64,000 nucleotides of DNA, taken from NCBI GenBank assembly GCA_032622095.1, contig CP136063.1:81319980-81383979 (forward strand), written 5' to 3'. Made by a program: the position numbers and the translations under genes. Each line of letters begins with the position of its first letter. The stretch's first letter is position 1. Below are positions 42,036-54,365 of the stretch, one piece after another. The stretch comes from Siphonodentalium dalli. Lineage: Eukaryota > Mollusca > Scaphopoda > Gadilida > Siphonodentaliidae. The notes under the pieces were generated by a model that saw only the letters and a program-made list of their open reading frames with translations, did not search any database and was not told where the DNA came from.

Positions 42036-42848
42036 CAAGTTGATAGGCATGCATATTTATGTTTAAACTAGTCATTTGTGAAGTTTAGCGCAGTTTGGGT
42101 CAATATTAAGATCTTGAAATCCATGTTTTCTATAGCATGTAAACTTGTGTTCGACATCAAAAAGCCAAACACAAGCATTCAGTCACTGGTAATTAATGAA
42201 CATGTTAGTGTTACTACAGCGATGACAAACTCAATGACAAACATGTGTTCGGCAATTGGGCATTTGAGTACTGTAAAGCATATGTTCGGCATTTAATGAA
42301 ATGTAAGTTTTCTGTGTTCTACAATTCCAATCACTGGCAAGTCAACCATATCTTACCTGGACAAGACATGCACAAAATACGCACCTGTAGTACCTATTAT
42401 TTAAAAACCAACAATAAATAGTGAAGATAATTATTATAAGTATTTAATTCTTTGCAAGCTTTTCGTTTTTCAAATTTATGTTATGGTGGGTGAAAACATT
42501 TGGACATAAATTCACATTATACTTAAAATAAGACCTTAATTGTGAACTGATTTGACCTCACTAACACATATTTAACTTAATTAGGAAACATCAAGATATT
42601 TATATCAGGATGGAGGGTGGTGGTGGTGGTCAGAGGATAGGGATCGAGTGAACATTAATACATGTATTTTTTTATTTATTAGTTTGATATATTTGGTTGG
42701 TGATGGTTTTATAATCTGATCGCTTGTTCGGCTTTTGATGTCAAATACAAATGCGTTGTATAAAACATGTATTAATGTGACCGAAACTACACAAAACTTC
42801 ACAAGAGACTAGTCTAAACATAGATACAAATGCCTATCAACTTTATTT
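42036..42848. mobile_element. Fold-back element with ~150-bp arms
   Basis: AAGTTGATAGGCATGCATAT, then AAACTAGTCATTTGTGAAG and TTCGACATCAAAAAGCC on the left, recur in inverse order and complement on the right (GGCTTTTGATGTCAAAT..., CTTCACAAGAGACTAGTCT, ATGCCTATCAACTTT). Arm identity is moderate. No coding capacity. Confidence 0.6.
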
Positions 42849-43167
42849 GTTGTATTTACTCTTATTTGAACTAGCGTTCGGTTGTCTATCTATATATAGC
42901 ATACATGGCCAAATTCATTGTTGAAGACTCTTGCGAAGGGATTGAGTAGATCCACCACCCACTTTGCCCAATTTGTCCATGATTTTTATTTGCCGAATCA
43001 CTGAGATCTACACCAAGGTAGGGATCTTTAACGTGTGCACATTGTTACACATGGGACAGCCATTAGCGTTGGCTCCAGGTCACAGGTACATGTAACAAAT
43101 ATTTTATTACTTACTATAAAAAAGAAAGGTATGCCATTCTGGCGACAAATTTAAATTTGGTTTGGCG

Positions 43168-43782
43168 CCTTGGCCGGCGTGGGTTAATCTGCACCGATTT
43201 AATTCGGGTAAACGGCTAAATATACAATAACTTACGTATACATACAGTATAATATGCGATTACCACTGCATATGTTGCTTATTTCCTTATTCAAATAAAA
43301 AGTGTATGTATTTGATATCTTAGATGGTTTTATATAAGTGACAAGTCAATATTTAGTCGGTATATTCACAGTGAATTGTAGCTGGCAGCTGATTGGTTGA
43401 AATATAAAAATACTTCTTTATTTGTTTTCCGTATGTCACATGACTTTTGTTGATACACAAAACGACATGCTGTCAAATATGGACGCTCGAAGTTGCAACC
43501 AGGAAGTAAGTTTCAAATTTCCCGCAAATAATCCATAAATAACGCGGCGAATCGGTGAACATAAATAATTCACTGCGGGTCCCAGATGAAATACGGATGG
43601 ATTCCCGATCAAGGTGCAATGTTTTGTCGTTGTAAACAGTTAGTAATACCAAATATTGTCAAATTCAAGCAGAGAGGGCACAAGGTAGCACATTTTGTAT
43701 ACTAATCTGTTTTTTGACATAAGTCATAAAACATTTTGCCATTTACCCGAACAAAATCGGTGCACATTAACTCCTACACGGC
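43168..43782. repeat. Inverted repeat around 43168-43782
   Basis: GGCCGGCGTGGGTTAATCTG, CACCGATTTAATTCGGGTAA and ACGGCTAAATA on the left are repeated inverted near 43735-43790 (TTTACCCGAACAAAATCGGT, GCACATTAACTCCTACACGG). Probably an old fold-back element. The interior includes a CCAAT-like GATTGG at 43391, but I see no gene. Confidence 0.5.
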
Positions 43783-44768
43783 CGAATCAACAATGGCTGC
43801 TCAATCTTGCTACCAGAATGTCCGGCCTTATATGTATATAGTATATATATAATAAAAAAAATTCACAAGCGCCTGTGCTCCAGGTCTGACGATGTGCCCA
43901 GCATAGTGTAGAGATTCTTTTGCTTTTGGAATCATTCTCAGCACTGGGAATGCAAATGGCAACACAAAGTCAGAGCGATACCATGTCAATTCGAACACTC
44001 AACCATAGCCTATCTAATGTGAACAGCTCGAGGTCGGCCATTCAGAATTGGACACTTAATTTCCACCTTAAACAACACACACAAAGATTAATTATTCAAA
44101 TACTATGAGGAAATGAATATAAAACTTTTATGTGTACCGGACGCAACGATTTTCCAAGTCAAGGTGATGATAGCGTTGACCACGCCCACAAGTATTAATG
44201 AAATACATACTGACATATCGCGAAGTAGGGAGAGTTAAAACTTAGTGCAGTGAACAGTCAACCATGCCATACTAATTACCGATTCCTTGCTCCCGTTGTG
44301 TTGTAGTGTTTTGGTTATTCTAGTGAACATGTTCATGTCATCATGCTCGTTGTAGGGATGATACAATTCACGAAAATGTCTTCCGCAAATTTCTTCGAAG
44401 TTTAGAAACCGGAAATGATTAAAATTAGAAACCACAACGAGGATGTGGACCATTGTCGAAAAAGTGGTTTTATCTTTTCCATAGAGTTATTCCTCTTCGG
44501 GTGTTCTCAATTCTGAAAGATCATAATGAGAACGCTCTTTATATTGTGTTCCGCTTTTTGGGAAACGGAATCATACATGGACGCTCTTTACAAGAGATTG
44601 TGATTGAGATTTTACTTTCCTTTGAAATTCAACTTGAAGAACTTAAAGTTATGTGAAACACTCCGGCAGATTGATCAAATATAAATGGAGAATAATCTTG
44701 TTCAAAGTAGTAATTTTAAAAATATTATATCCAAATTGACAGCACATGCCGCCATTCTAATCTATTAA

Positions 44769-45254
44769 AGGTACTCAATCCGATAAAACTCCTCTCAATT
44801 ACTATTTCAATGGCTTCGGGGGTCAAAAATATTTGATTCGAGTCGAGGAAGTCACCCATCAAAGCTCAGATTTGTTAGATATCGATTTTAGAAATCTATT
44901 ATTTTTCATTATCGGAAATACTTTCTGGCCCAGAACTCAGTCAAAATTGCGTTATTATTACCACTTGATTTTAGAGTTATCCATCCTTGTCTGTTTGAAT
45001 ACATTTTGGTGTACACATCCCGAGCAGATTGTGACAGTTGAAGGCAATTATTAGTACTCATCTCGAGTAAATAACAAATTTCAAAAATCAATATCTAATA
45101 ACTCTGAGCTTTGTTTGATGGGTTCCTCGACTCGAATGAAATATTTTTTACCCCCAAAGCCAAAGAAATAGTAATATAGGACCCTCTGATCGGATTGTTG
45201 TTGTTGTTGTTGGAATCTGTTGAGATGGGGACCCTCTGTTCGGATTGAGTACCT
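44769..45254. mobile_element. Family E element, complete fold-back copy
   Basis: 486 bp between TTAA at 44765-44768 and 45255-45258. The termini are AGGTACTCAATCCGATAAA and TTCGGATTGAGTACCT. The block GATTCGAGTCGAGGAA appears near the left end and its complement near the right. Confidence 0.8.
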
Positions 45255-45259
45255 TTAAT

Positions 45260-46345
45260 TAAATGCAGTGACTCTCAATGGTGAAATCGTTTTCGTTAGT
45301 TTATGGCCGATAGATGCGTCCCGAATCGATTAGTAAATATTTACAATCATAGTGAGCGTAGTTCAGACGATGTTTTCTATGGAGTGGAGTGAATTTGCTT
45401 CAGTTTTTCGGCAATGTTAGTAGAATGCTATATTCCTTCAATTGACCATGCGCCTGGATACTAACCGATCAGTTTAAGGCACCATAACACGTACATACTA
45501 TGTCTTTAATGATTTGTCACGTTGCAGAAACCTCTGGAAGCGACCTCGTTTCTCAATATTCTTTTATCTCGTAAGTTGAATATTGGCTTAGATAATTTCG
45601 AATAACTTGATGGCATATCGGATCGCCAGGACTTTGTCATATAGATGATCTTTGGACACCCGACAAGAAAAAAATAAAAATAAAATAAAAAAACCACAAT
45701 ACTTCCTATTTTAAAAGTCAACACCTGACTATCAAAACTTTCGACGAATAGTATCATATGTTCGGTAACGTTATTTTGTGGAATAGCACTTAAATTTACA
45801 ATATAAGTAGTGTTATAGTGTCAAATGGGATGGAAAATCTTTAAAACTACAATATTGTATTCCACACGCGCGTGTTCGACAAGTAGGAATCGTGATTAAG
45901 AAAGAATATCGGCCGATATAATATAGGATCGCAGATTACGTCAACAAGAAAATCGGAGGGGAGCTCAGGAATCCACGAACCATTTAACGTGCGTCACCGA
46001 CGCTGTTCATTAGCAACGTTGACGTAACAATATAGTTAGAAGTTAGTCTATAAAATTTGTTTTATAGGCTATTGCACGATTAATCGTCGTAAGACTCTAT
46101 ACGTTTATATAATTAGTTAATTAGTTAATTAATTAATTGAACTCATCATGTTTGAGGTAAGTAATATTTTAATATTATAAACTTAGAATACATAATTGTA
46201 TTATCAGATATATATCATAGTCATTTAGAATATAATGCCCTATCTCTCGGCCATTATTAGTCATTATATAGTCGCTCGCGCGATTCGTTTTTTTTTTTCG
46301 TTAAAGTTATTCAGGTTTCCAGAGTTTAAATTTTGATATTGTACC
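45260..46345. other. No gene seen
   Basis: It includes a CpG-richer stretch (45895-46030) with TACGTCAAC and TTGACGTAAC words resembling CRE half sites, and ATGTTTGAG|GTAAGT at 46148, which looks like a start codon before a donor. No downstream exon was found to match, so no gene is called. Confidence 0.3.
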
Positions 46346-47829
46346 AAATAAAAGAGATCAGAAGAAAAGGAAGGACATTAAAATGAGATTAAGAAGAAAC
46401 AGAATGAAGAAAGGGAATTAAAAGAGACGAACTGTGGACAGAAAATGAAGAATTAAGATTTAAAGAATAAGAAGAAAAAGAGGAATTAATGGGATGACGT
46501 TATCAGACTTTAAAGTGATTGATTCATAATTAAACATATTATTAATTTTATTGTATACCGGGTATAAAAGAAGAAATTGGAAAGAAACACGCGAATGAGA
46601 TCAAGGAAATAAAGAAAGAAAATAAAAAAGAAGTAGAAAAGACGAGGAAATATGATTTGAATAAAGTGTTTATATACGATTAACCATTTCTGTGTTAAAT
46701 GGATTCTTCGATCCACCCAGTTATACAAGTATATACGGTAATGGTCTATCATTCATTTGGAGGGACGTCTGGGGAAATAAGCAGACGCCAGCCATGCAAA
46801 AATACAATACAAGTGCAGAAGGATTACTATTAATTTGATTTGTTGGAAATGTTCAGATAAAAATTTCAACAAACGATCTATGTCGTTTTATTGAACTTAT
46901 TATCTGAACATTTCCAAAGTGAATTTTACTCGTCAATGAGCATTTGGCAAAGAATGAGTTAAAATGACCACAAATATATCTGGTGGTCTAATATGGTAAT
47001 TGCTTTGAAGTTTCTTTTATTGCGATATGGCGGGGGGGGGGGGGGGGGGTATAGTAGTGTTGATAGCGGCTTTTTAAAATTGAAATAGCTCCCTTTTAAA
47101 TGATTTAACTTCCAACGTTCGAAAACTGACAATTAGCATATTTTGACATCACCCTTTATGCTGATTAATGTATTCAAATCTCTCAATGATAGACTAATTG
47201 GTGCAGTTATAACATTTCACATGCTTTGACGCACGCCGAAAGCGACAAAAATGTGTATTATCATTGTACTATACTATTAGTATATTCTTGAGGAATGTTT
47301 CATAATGTGGTAACTTTTATTTCTAAATTATAACCTACAACCAAGGCCATCGATCCGTGCCTTTAAGAAGAAACAATGTGTAGAAACCCCCCTCCCCCGG
47401 TAGAAAGGGAATTAAAACGAGTCGAAATGAAGAAAGAAAAGGAAGAATGAAGATACGAAGGAAGTGTAAGAAGAAAAAGATGACAATAGAGGAATTAATA
47501 AGACGATGTTAAGTTATCAAATTTTAAAGCGATCTATAATTAAACCTCGCAATAATTTTAGTGCAATAAAGAAGAAATTGGAAAGAAACACATGAAGGAG
47601 ATTAAGAAGAAGAAAAAATAAGAAAGTATGAAAAAAGCAAGAGGAAGATATAAAGAAAGAAAAGACGACGAATAATTATTTGAATAAAGTTGTCACACTT
47701 ATCCCGGTCTTTGTCAAATGGATTCTTCCAAATTTATAACGATCTATATGTCGTTTTGCATGTTGAACTTATTATCTCAGCATTTTCCAAGGGGACTACT
47801 CGTCATGGAGTATTCAGTTAAGAATGTGT
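46346..47829 (+). repeat. Direct duplication of a purine-rich block plus a family D MITE
   Basis: Positions 46380-46710 and 47395-47730 are diverged direct copies (GGGAATTAAAA, GAGGAATTAAT, GAAGAAATTGGAAAGAAACA, TTTGAATAAAG, AATGGATTCTTC). In both, a family D copy follows (46763-46958 and 47695-47829). The top strand of each block is strongly purine-biased over about 300 bp. A G-run of 18 lies between them (47032-47049). Confidence 0.65.
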
Positions 47830-47948
47830 TTAACAGACTAACAATTAAATATAGTAGCCTAATATAGTAATGGTTTAATTTTATCACGATATGGGGATCA
47901 AAATAGGATGACAAATACACACCTAATACATCTGTATCTATATTTGCG

Positions 47949-49765
47949 AATGTCTGTCTGTCTGTGTTCTTTTGAATATCACGGTGGAACCATATAGACG
48001 GCACCAGAGGGGTCCAACATGGGTAACTTTTTACGAGGAAGATATAATTTTCTAAAATGATGCTGCAGTAAGTTGTCAGGGGCAGAAAGGAAGTGGGGCG
48101 TATTTGTCCCCGATGTCCACCACAACTTAAACATAATCATCACCATGATATGAGGAATAAAATGGTTTAACAATGCGGTTTAAATATGTCAAAAGTTGCA
48201 CCGTTCGAGTCAGGAGTGAACGGACGGGGAGATGGGTACCAACATTAATACAACAATTTTAGAGCTGATTTACATCAAACCTACACTCTTCACGACTAAT
48301 GAGACAAAATATGTGCCGTTTGCAGAAGATATGGGGGGGGGAGGGGGGCAGGGGCAATACATTTGATAATAATTTGTTTTGTCGCCGATTTCCACCAAAC
48401 TTATACCTAATAATCTCCATAATATGAGGAATATAATGGTAAGGTTTAAAGCTGTCCAAAATGGCGTCATTCGAATCGGGGTGCACTGAAGGGGTAAGGG
48501 GCACCAAATTTGATAACAAATATCTTTAGCGCCGATTTCCACCAAATTGATACGCATTCTTCTGCATTATAATTAAACGCGGAATATAATCGTGTGATTT
48601 AAAGACGCCAAATTGGTGCGGTTTGGCTGAGAGAAGGGAGCACAGCATGTGATAAGAATTTGTTTGGTCGCTAATTACAAACAAACTTATAAATAATCAT
48701 CTCCATGATACCATGAGTCTTTGGGATGTCAAATTTGTGGCCGTTCGAGTCAGGGGAGCATGGAGGGGGCGGCGGACACAGCAATTGATAATAATAATAA
48801 TAAAAATGGATAGTCGCCGATTTCCAACAATTGTACTTATAATCATCTGCATGAGTCTAATTGTGTGGTTTAAATTGGCACCGTTTTAGTCCCGGATAGA
48901 GTGGCGAGGGTCACAAAAACTGATAGAAATACGTCAGCGCCATTTTCCATCAAATTCATACACATTCTTCTTCAGTGCTACGAGGAATCAAATCGTGTGG
49001 GTTAAAATCGCCACATTTGGTACATATTTTGCGAATGTCTGTCTGTCTGTGTTCTATATGACTTCACGGGGACTATGCATCTATTGATGGCATTAAATGG
49101 GTCTAACAGGGGTAATTTTTACGACGAAGTTAATGGTGGGGGTTAAAGTTTGCTAAAGATACGCTGTTGGTGTCAGGGGCAGAAAGGGAGAGGGGCAGCA
49201 ACAATGATGAAATATTTTTGTCGTCAATTTCCACCAAACTCATACATAATCATCTCCACGATTTGGCGCTGTTCGAGTCAGGGGTCCACGGAGGGGGAGA
49301 CTCAGAGTGGCATCACAATTGACAAAGAAAACTATTTTAACGTCAATTTCCACAAATTTGATACATATTGTTCTACACGATTAGAGAAATCTAATCGTGA
49401 TTTAAAGACGCCAAATTGGTACCGTTTGGGTGAGAGATGGGAACACAACATGTGATAAGAATTTGTTTAGTCGCTAATTACCAACAAACTTATAAATAAT
49501 CATCTCCATGATATCATGAGTCTAAGTGTGTGGTATCTAAGATGTCAAATGTGGGGACGTTTGAGCCAGGGTAGCCAGGGTAGCATAGAGGGACCCTCTA
49601 ATAATATTTTTTTTAGCGCCAATTGCTACCAAATTGATACATATTCATCGAGGAATCTGATTGCGTGGTTTAAAAATTGTGTCGGTTGGGTGAGAGATAT
49701 GGGCGACTAAATTTGATACAAATTTGGTTGGTCGCCGATTTCCAAGAATTGTATATAATCATCTT
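47949..49765 (+). repeat. Decayed tandem array with TGTCTGTCTG heads
   Basis: About a dozen diverged units of roughly 110-150 bp share CCGATTTCCACCAAA, ATAATCATCTCCATGATA, GTGGTTTAAA and CGTTCGAGTCAGGGG. Two units, at 47950 and 49038, are preceded by GTCTGTCTGTCTGTGTTCT, suggesting that the array consists of two duplicated halves of about 1.09 kb. Open frames inside are by-products of the repeat. Confidence 0.55.
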
Positions 49766-49902
49766 CATGAGTCTCAGAACAGATGGGCACATGGACATTT
49801 CTTTAAGACATCTGTATGTTCGTGGAGATATCATAACTAAGTGTCATCAAAATATTAGTCTAACCGACTACATTGATTTATAATTTCTAAGTGTAAAACC
49901 CG

Positions 49903-50132
49903 GGGGCCTCGATGGCTCAATCGGTTAGGGGTACAACTCCAAGCCGTTCGCCGTCCGGCGCTGCTGATGAGGGTTCAAATCCACGTGTTTCTATCGTGGA
50001 CGTTGTAACTCGAAATCGTTATCTGGTGGAGTTGCCAGTTACTCGATTTCCTCCACCACACACTTAAACTGGCAATGTCGTGATATGGTCTTAGTTGCTG
50101 AAAGCGCCATTAAACCCCAATCAATGAATCAA
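49903..50132 (+). mobile_element. tRNA-derived SINE
   Basis: The head has a pol III A box TGGCTCAATCGG (49913-49924) and B box GGTTCAAATCC (49972-49982), matching the consensus for both. The body continues CGTGTTTCTATCGTGGACGT and TTTCCTCCACCACACACTTA, and ends AAGCGCCATTAAACCCCAAT. The spacing between boxes is longer than in most tRNAs, as in tRNAs with a long variable arm. I infer a SINE rather than a gene, because non-tRNA sequence follows and there is no cloverleaf 3' end. Confidence 0.75.
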
Positions 50133-51113
50133 CTATGTAAACCCAATTGCCGTCTTTTATGTTTGTGAACTAATGTTCATGTTTTGATCCCAATGAAAAA
50201 TATTTAAAAATGGTCAATTTCAACCACGTCGACTGTACGATTTAAAAAATCATAACGCCTGAAGTATGCTCAGTTGTAAATAAATAAATACTTCTTTATG
50301 CGTGGGACTAATTAATCGCCTTGCCCGTTGACTAATTTAAACAAAATATAACAAGCTGTCTAAATATTGCTTACAGACTATATTATACTTGAAGGTGGTA
50401 AATGTCAAAAGTTGACCTAGGTATCGGATCTATAAATAACATATTATACTGGTCTACAGATATGCAAGCGGTATGCAAGTACACAAATTGGACTGGAATT
50501 TATTTGTGTGCAATTGGTATGTTCGTTCGTTCGTGAATGGCGTTTTGTGATGCCATTTTGATGTACAATTTATGTTCACAAAAGGGCGTTTCACATCATT
50601 TTAACCTGGGGAACGCCGGGTAACCATGTTAGTACCTTATAAATCTTATTGAAATTATATATCTACGTTATTTGACGCCTAAAATTATGCTAACTTCGCT
50701 TCCTAAGAGAACTACTCGTCAATGAGTATTTAACATAGAAAGAATTAAAATAGGTCGTGAATAACGCGAAATACTAATAATTTTCTACTAGTTAAATGGA
50801 AGTTAAGTGAGTATCAGCCCTTCACTGTTCGTTATTCGAGTATAAAATAAAAAACACTTTTTTATATATATCATCACTATTTGGATTAATTGAGTTTTAA
50901 TGTTATTATAAGTATCATTTAACCCAAAACTGCGGTTCCAATTTCTCCAATGAAGTATTTTCATTGGTGGCTTTTATACACTGAATATAGTTAAATGAAT
51001 AAGTTTTGATAACCAATGGTGTATTCGTGGTATCTTATATGACTAATTATTTTTATTTCAATGCTTTAATTATTATACTGGTATAATGTTGCGTTTTCAA
51101 TTTGTGATGTTAA

Positions 51114-51449
51114 AGATACACAATTCGAATTAACGCTCCCAAATTACTATTTCTTTGACTCCGGGGGTAAAAATATTTGAATCCAGTCGGAGAACCCACC
51201 CATCATAGCGCAGGGTGATCATATATCGATTTTTGAAATTTGTTATTTCCCCGAGAATGGTGACCAAATTGTGGATACAGATGGATAACTCTAAAATCAA
51301 GTGGCTTTTGGTGTTAGATATTTATCAATCCAGTCAAATATCGTTATTAGCATTATTTTTGGGCAATTAATCGATTCTGATAAATGTTGTTGTTGTTGTT
51401 GTTGTTGGAATCTGATGATATAGGGACCATCGAATCGGATTGAGTACCT
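51114..51449. mobile_element. Family E element, short complete copy
   Basis: 336 bp between TTAA at 51110-51113 and 51450-51453. The ends are AGATACACAATTCGAATTAA and CGGATTGAGTACCT, and a (TTG)n run lies near the right end. Confidence 0.75.
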
Positions 51450-51510
51450 TTAATTACACATATTTATTATCACACAATGTGACCGCAATTCATTATATTT
51501 GAAGTTCATT

Positions 51511-51858
51511 CAAGTCTTGAAATAGTATCTGTCATTTGCATCTGTGGACCTCATTCTGCTTAGGCCTCATCTGGGTAGTAGTCTCAAACTAACATTGTTT
51601 TTAGTTACTTTTCCCCTTCTGTTCATTTTCTATATCCCCTAATTTGCAGAAGATATAATGCATACTCGAGGTGGCTAATGAGTGAACTTCAATCTGACCC
51701 TTGGTCTCCCATAGCATTTGAGGCACTTATAAGCAGAATGAGACCCACAGAGTGTGACGTTGGTGGTGCAAGCCCACTCTGTGGGATAGCGTCACTAAAT
51801 TCACCCTCTCCATGGGGACCTCGTTCTGTAAATGTCCGACACACCATTTGAAGGCTTG
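51511..51858. mobile_element. Family A MITE copy
   Basis: The left end CAAGTCTTGAAATAGTATCT and right end ACACCATTTGAAGGCTTG are kept. The left hairpin has lost one arm and the right hairpin (51733-51832) is decayed. Confidence 0.65.
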
Positions 51859-52678
51859 ATTCCATTAGATATGCAGTTATATTCTCTATACATAAACTTA
51901 TATTAATAATTATAAGATAATCCTCAAAATACCCAAGGCACCTTTAATATTCTAGACCAACTCTTCAAAGCTATCACTTAACTTTCACTTCTCTACGTCG
52001 ATCCTATATAGATCATGCCATGAATCTCTACTATGACTAACACCCGTAGAGATCATATCCCACCAGTACAAAACCTTGGAACTTTTTGTTTTAACAGGGC
52101 GCCTTATAAAGTCGAAAAAAAATAACGCGGGGAATATATTTCTTAGTTAATATCTGTTTTAATAATGTACTTCACTGTAGGTGAATGTTCCAATTCAAAA
52201 TTGTATGCTTATCCGTGGTATTTGTGAGCCCATATCGCAATAAACAAATGATTTAATTAGACATAAGAAATTCCATAACTGTAAGCGACGCAAATTTATT
52301 TAAATCGTAAAATTTCAAAACTCGAAATTACATGGGGTGCAAAAGTACAGAAGTTACTGGAAGGTGTGCATTAGGAAACTAAAGGCGAACACCCCGAACA
52401 GGGACCATCTAGCCATTTCCCTGCTAACTCCAGATTTACACTGATTTAATGCTTCCATTCGTTGTACAGTTCTGGGCCTATAATGTCGAATATAACACAG
52501 ACTAACCTTGTACTATTAATATGACATAAGAACATAAAACACAAACAAACATACACCGATGCACATGCACCCCCACCCTAAAGATGATCCATGTGCCGGC
52601 CTGTCCGAATGATAATTGGGATTTTTTCAAGCAGAAAAGGTAAAAATGTGAAGTATATTCCCATCTTTGACATCCCAG

Positions 52679-52728
52679 ATCTGCGTTTGGCGACATCTCG
52701 ATCTGCTGCGTTGATATCCGAAATTATG
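52679..52728 (+). CDS. Weak candidate exon pair leading into a membrane segment
   Basis: Acceptor CATCCCAG and donor GTGAGT bound 50 bp, which joined to sequence after a second acceptor (CACTCCTATAG, to 52890) give a frame reading A-L-I-S-E-I-M then V-V-I-Y-V-A-F-V-V-A-C-L, a hydrophobic run. The implied intron of 162 bp is much shorter than others in this window and no family is recognised. It may be chance. Confidence 0.15.
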
Positions 52729-53577
52729 GTGAGTACCCACACTTGGAAGCGTATAGAGATTTTGCGAACCGCTCTACATTCTCGGGTTTGGTGATACCCC
52801 CAGGTTTGGCGATACCACGTAACACGAGGGTGTTAAAGATACTGAACAGGAGACATGCATATTACCCAACACCTATTTTCACTCCTATAGGTGGTTATAT
52901 ATGTTGCTTTCGTCGTGGCATGTCTCGAAGTTGCGGCCACTTATAAAGCCATTTCATGGCCGCGATTGTATTATTTTCTGTCATGTCACTCTATTCGCTT
53001 CCGAAGTCCGAACTATAATTTTACACGATCTGGTATAACCTATCTCTTATATATTTTGAAGACCTCTGTCTGTCTGTCTGTATGTCCTTTATAGAATCGA
53101 AAACGGGTTGACCGATCGAGACCAAACTTCCTATCCAAAGGTAAAATCACACGGGAATCGTCGACGACTCATTTTGGAGAAGCCCAGAGCACCCATTCTC
53201 CACTCTCAGTCACAAAAAACGGCACTGCGGTGGTTAATCAAGTGATAATTTAATGAGCGTTTGTTTTTGACGCATCGCTATAAAGAGCGTTTGTTTACCA
53301 TTCAACGTTATTAGCATCTGCAGAGAGATATACGGGCCATAGTACTCTTACAACATTTCTTCAATATAATTGCCTCAAAGTGTTCAGCATCATTGTTATA
53401 GTATGTATGACACTTAGGTCAGGGCTTAGGGGGGTAGTTAGTGTGGGTATAGGCATAATGCTTCTCAGAAATCCCGGTTACAAACCAACACTCACAATTT
53501 CGTCTTTTGCATCAGATACCAACGCCACTGGTTCAAGATGTGTGTAGTTTGACCAGGCGGTCGTCGTTGTCGTATTG

Positions 53578-53820
53578 GCGAGCCCGTGCGACGCCCGTGC
53601 AGCGCATGCGCAGACGAGATCTCGGAAACGGGTGGAGCTATCGACTTGAAATTTGCCGTGTGAATGTATCTTGCCCCTGATACGAATTGTATCGGGTCGC
53701 CGAGCCCGTGCGACACCAGCTTCGCGCATGCGCAGACCAGATCTCGGAAACGGGTGGAGCTATCGACTTGAAATTTGGGTTTTGAATAGCCCGGACAACG
53801 TCGGGCTCATCGGCTAGTAA
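53578..53820. repeat. GC-rich two-unit tandem repeat with GCGCATGCGC palindrome
   Basis: CGAGCCCGTGCGAC starts units at 53578 and 53700 (period 122), each with GCGCATGCGCAGA, GATCTCGGAAACGGGTGGAG and CTATCGACTTGAAATTT. The second unit is followed by GCCCGGACAACGTCGGGCTC. The reverse complement of that last part resembles 56266-56292 (GTGACCCGACTTCGTCCGGG). Confidence 0.7.
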
Positions 53821-54345
53821 TAATATAAAACATAATTTATATGCCAAAGTAATCGTATAATGACATATTTCGAGAACTGATGTAATACAGTCAACAATGC
53901 TGGGCGCAGTCTTCGATAACAAAGTTTCACAAAAGGCCGACTATAGCAGATTTTAGATATATTATACTAAAGACTTCCCTCCGTATTTTGACACCAAAGC
54001 TATTTTTATTACCAATTTCTTCCGGATGAGACAGGGTGAGAACAATCATTTCGCGTACCACAACCATACTATCGAATACGATTAGTTCGTTTTGCATACT
54101 GCGACCTTTTGATCCATGTGACATATATAGAAAATGATATCAGCTTCATGTCCTATCGTGATGCAATTAACAATTCATTCCCATAATTTGATATATGACA
54201 TGGCCCCACACTCAAAGCATACGGCATGTTGGTGCGTTTTTTTACCCATGCATCTGAACTAAATTCACCGAATGCACATGGGTACAGCGAGAAACGATGC
54301 CAGTTTTCTTGTTTTGCGAACAAATCTCGCAGAGGATATTTAAAG

Positions 54346-54365
54346 ATACGGGCGGCATTCTCTCT
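54346..54365. repeat. Solo end of the CACGGGCGGC element
   Basis: TTTAAAGATACGGGCGGCAT matches the terminus of the element at 39943-41037. No partner end was found nearby. Confidence 0.45.

Noticed and set aside
43471-43509. ATG followed by 13 codons and a GTAAGT donor, with a CCAAT-like box upstream
   Set aside because: It lies inside an inverted-repeat element and no downstream exon in phase was found.
46148-46162. ATGTTTGAG followed by GTAAGT as a first exon
   Set aside because: Three codons before a donor is too little to support a gene, and no partner exon is visible.
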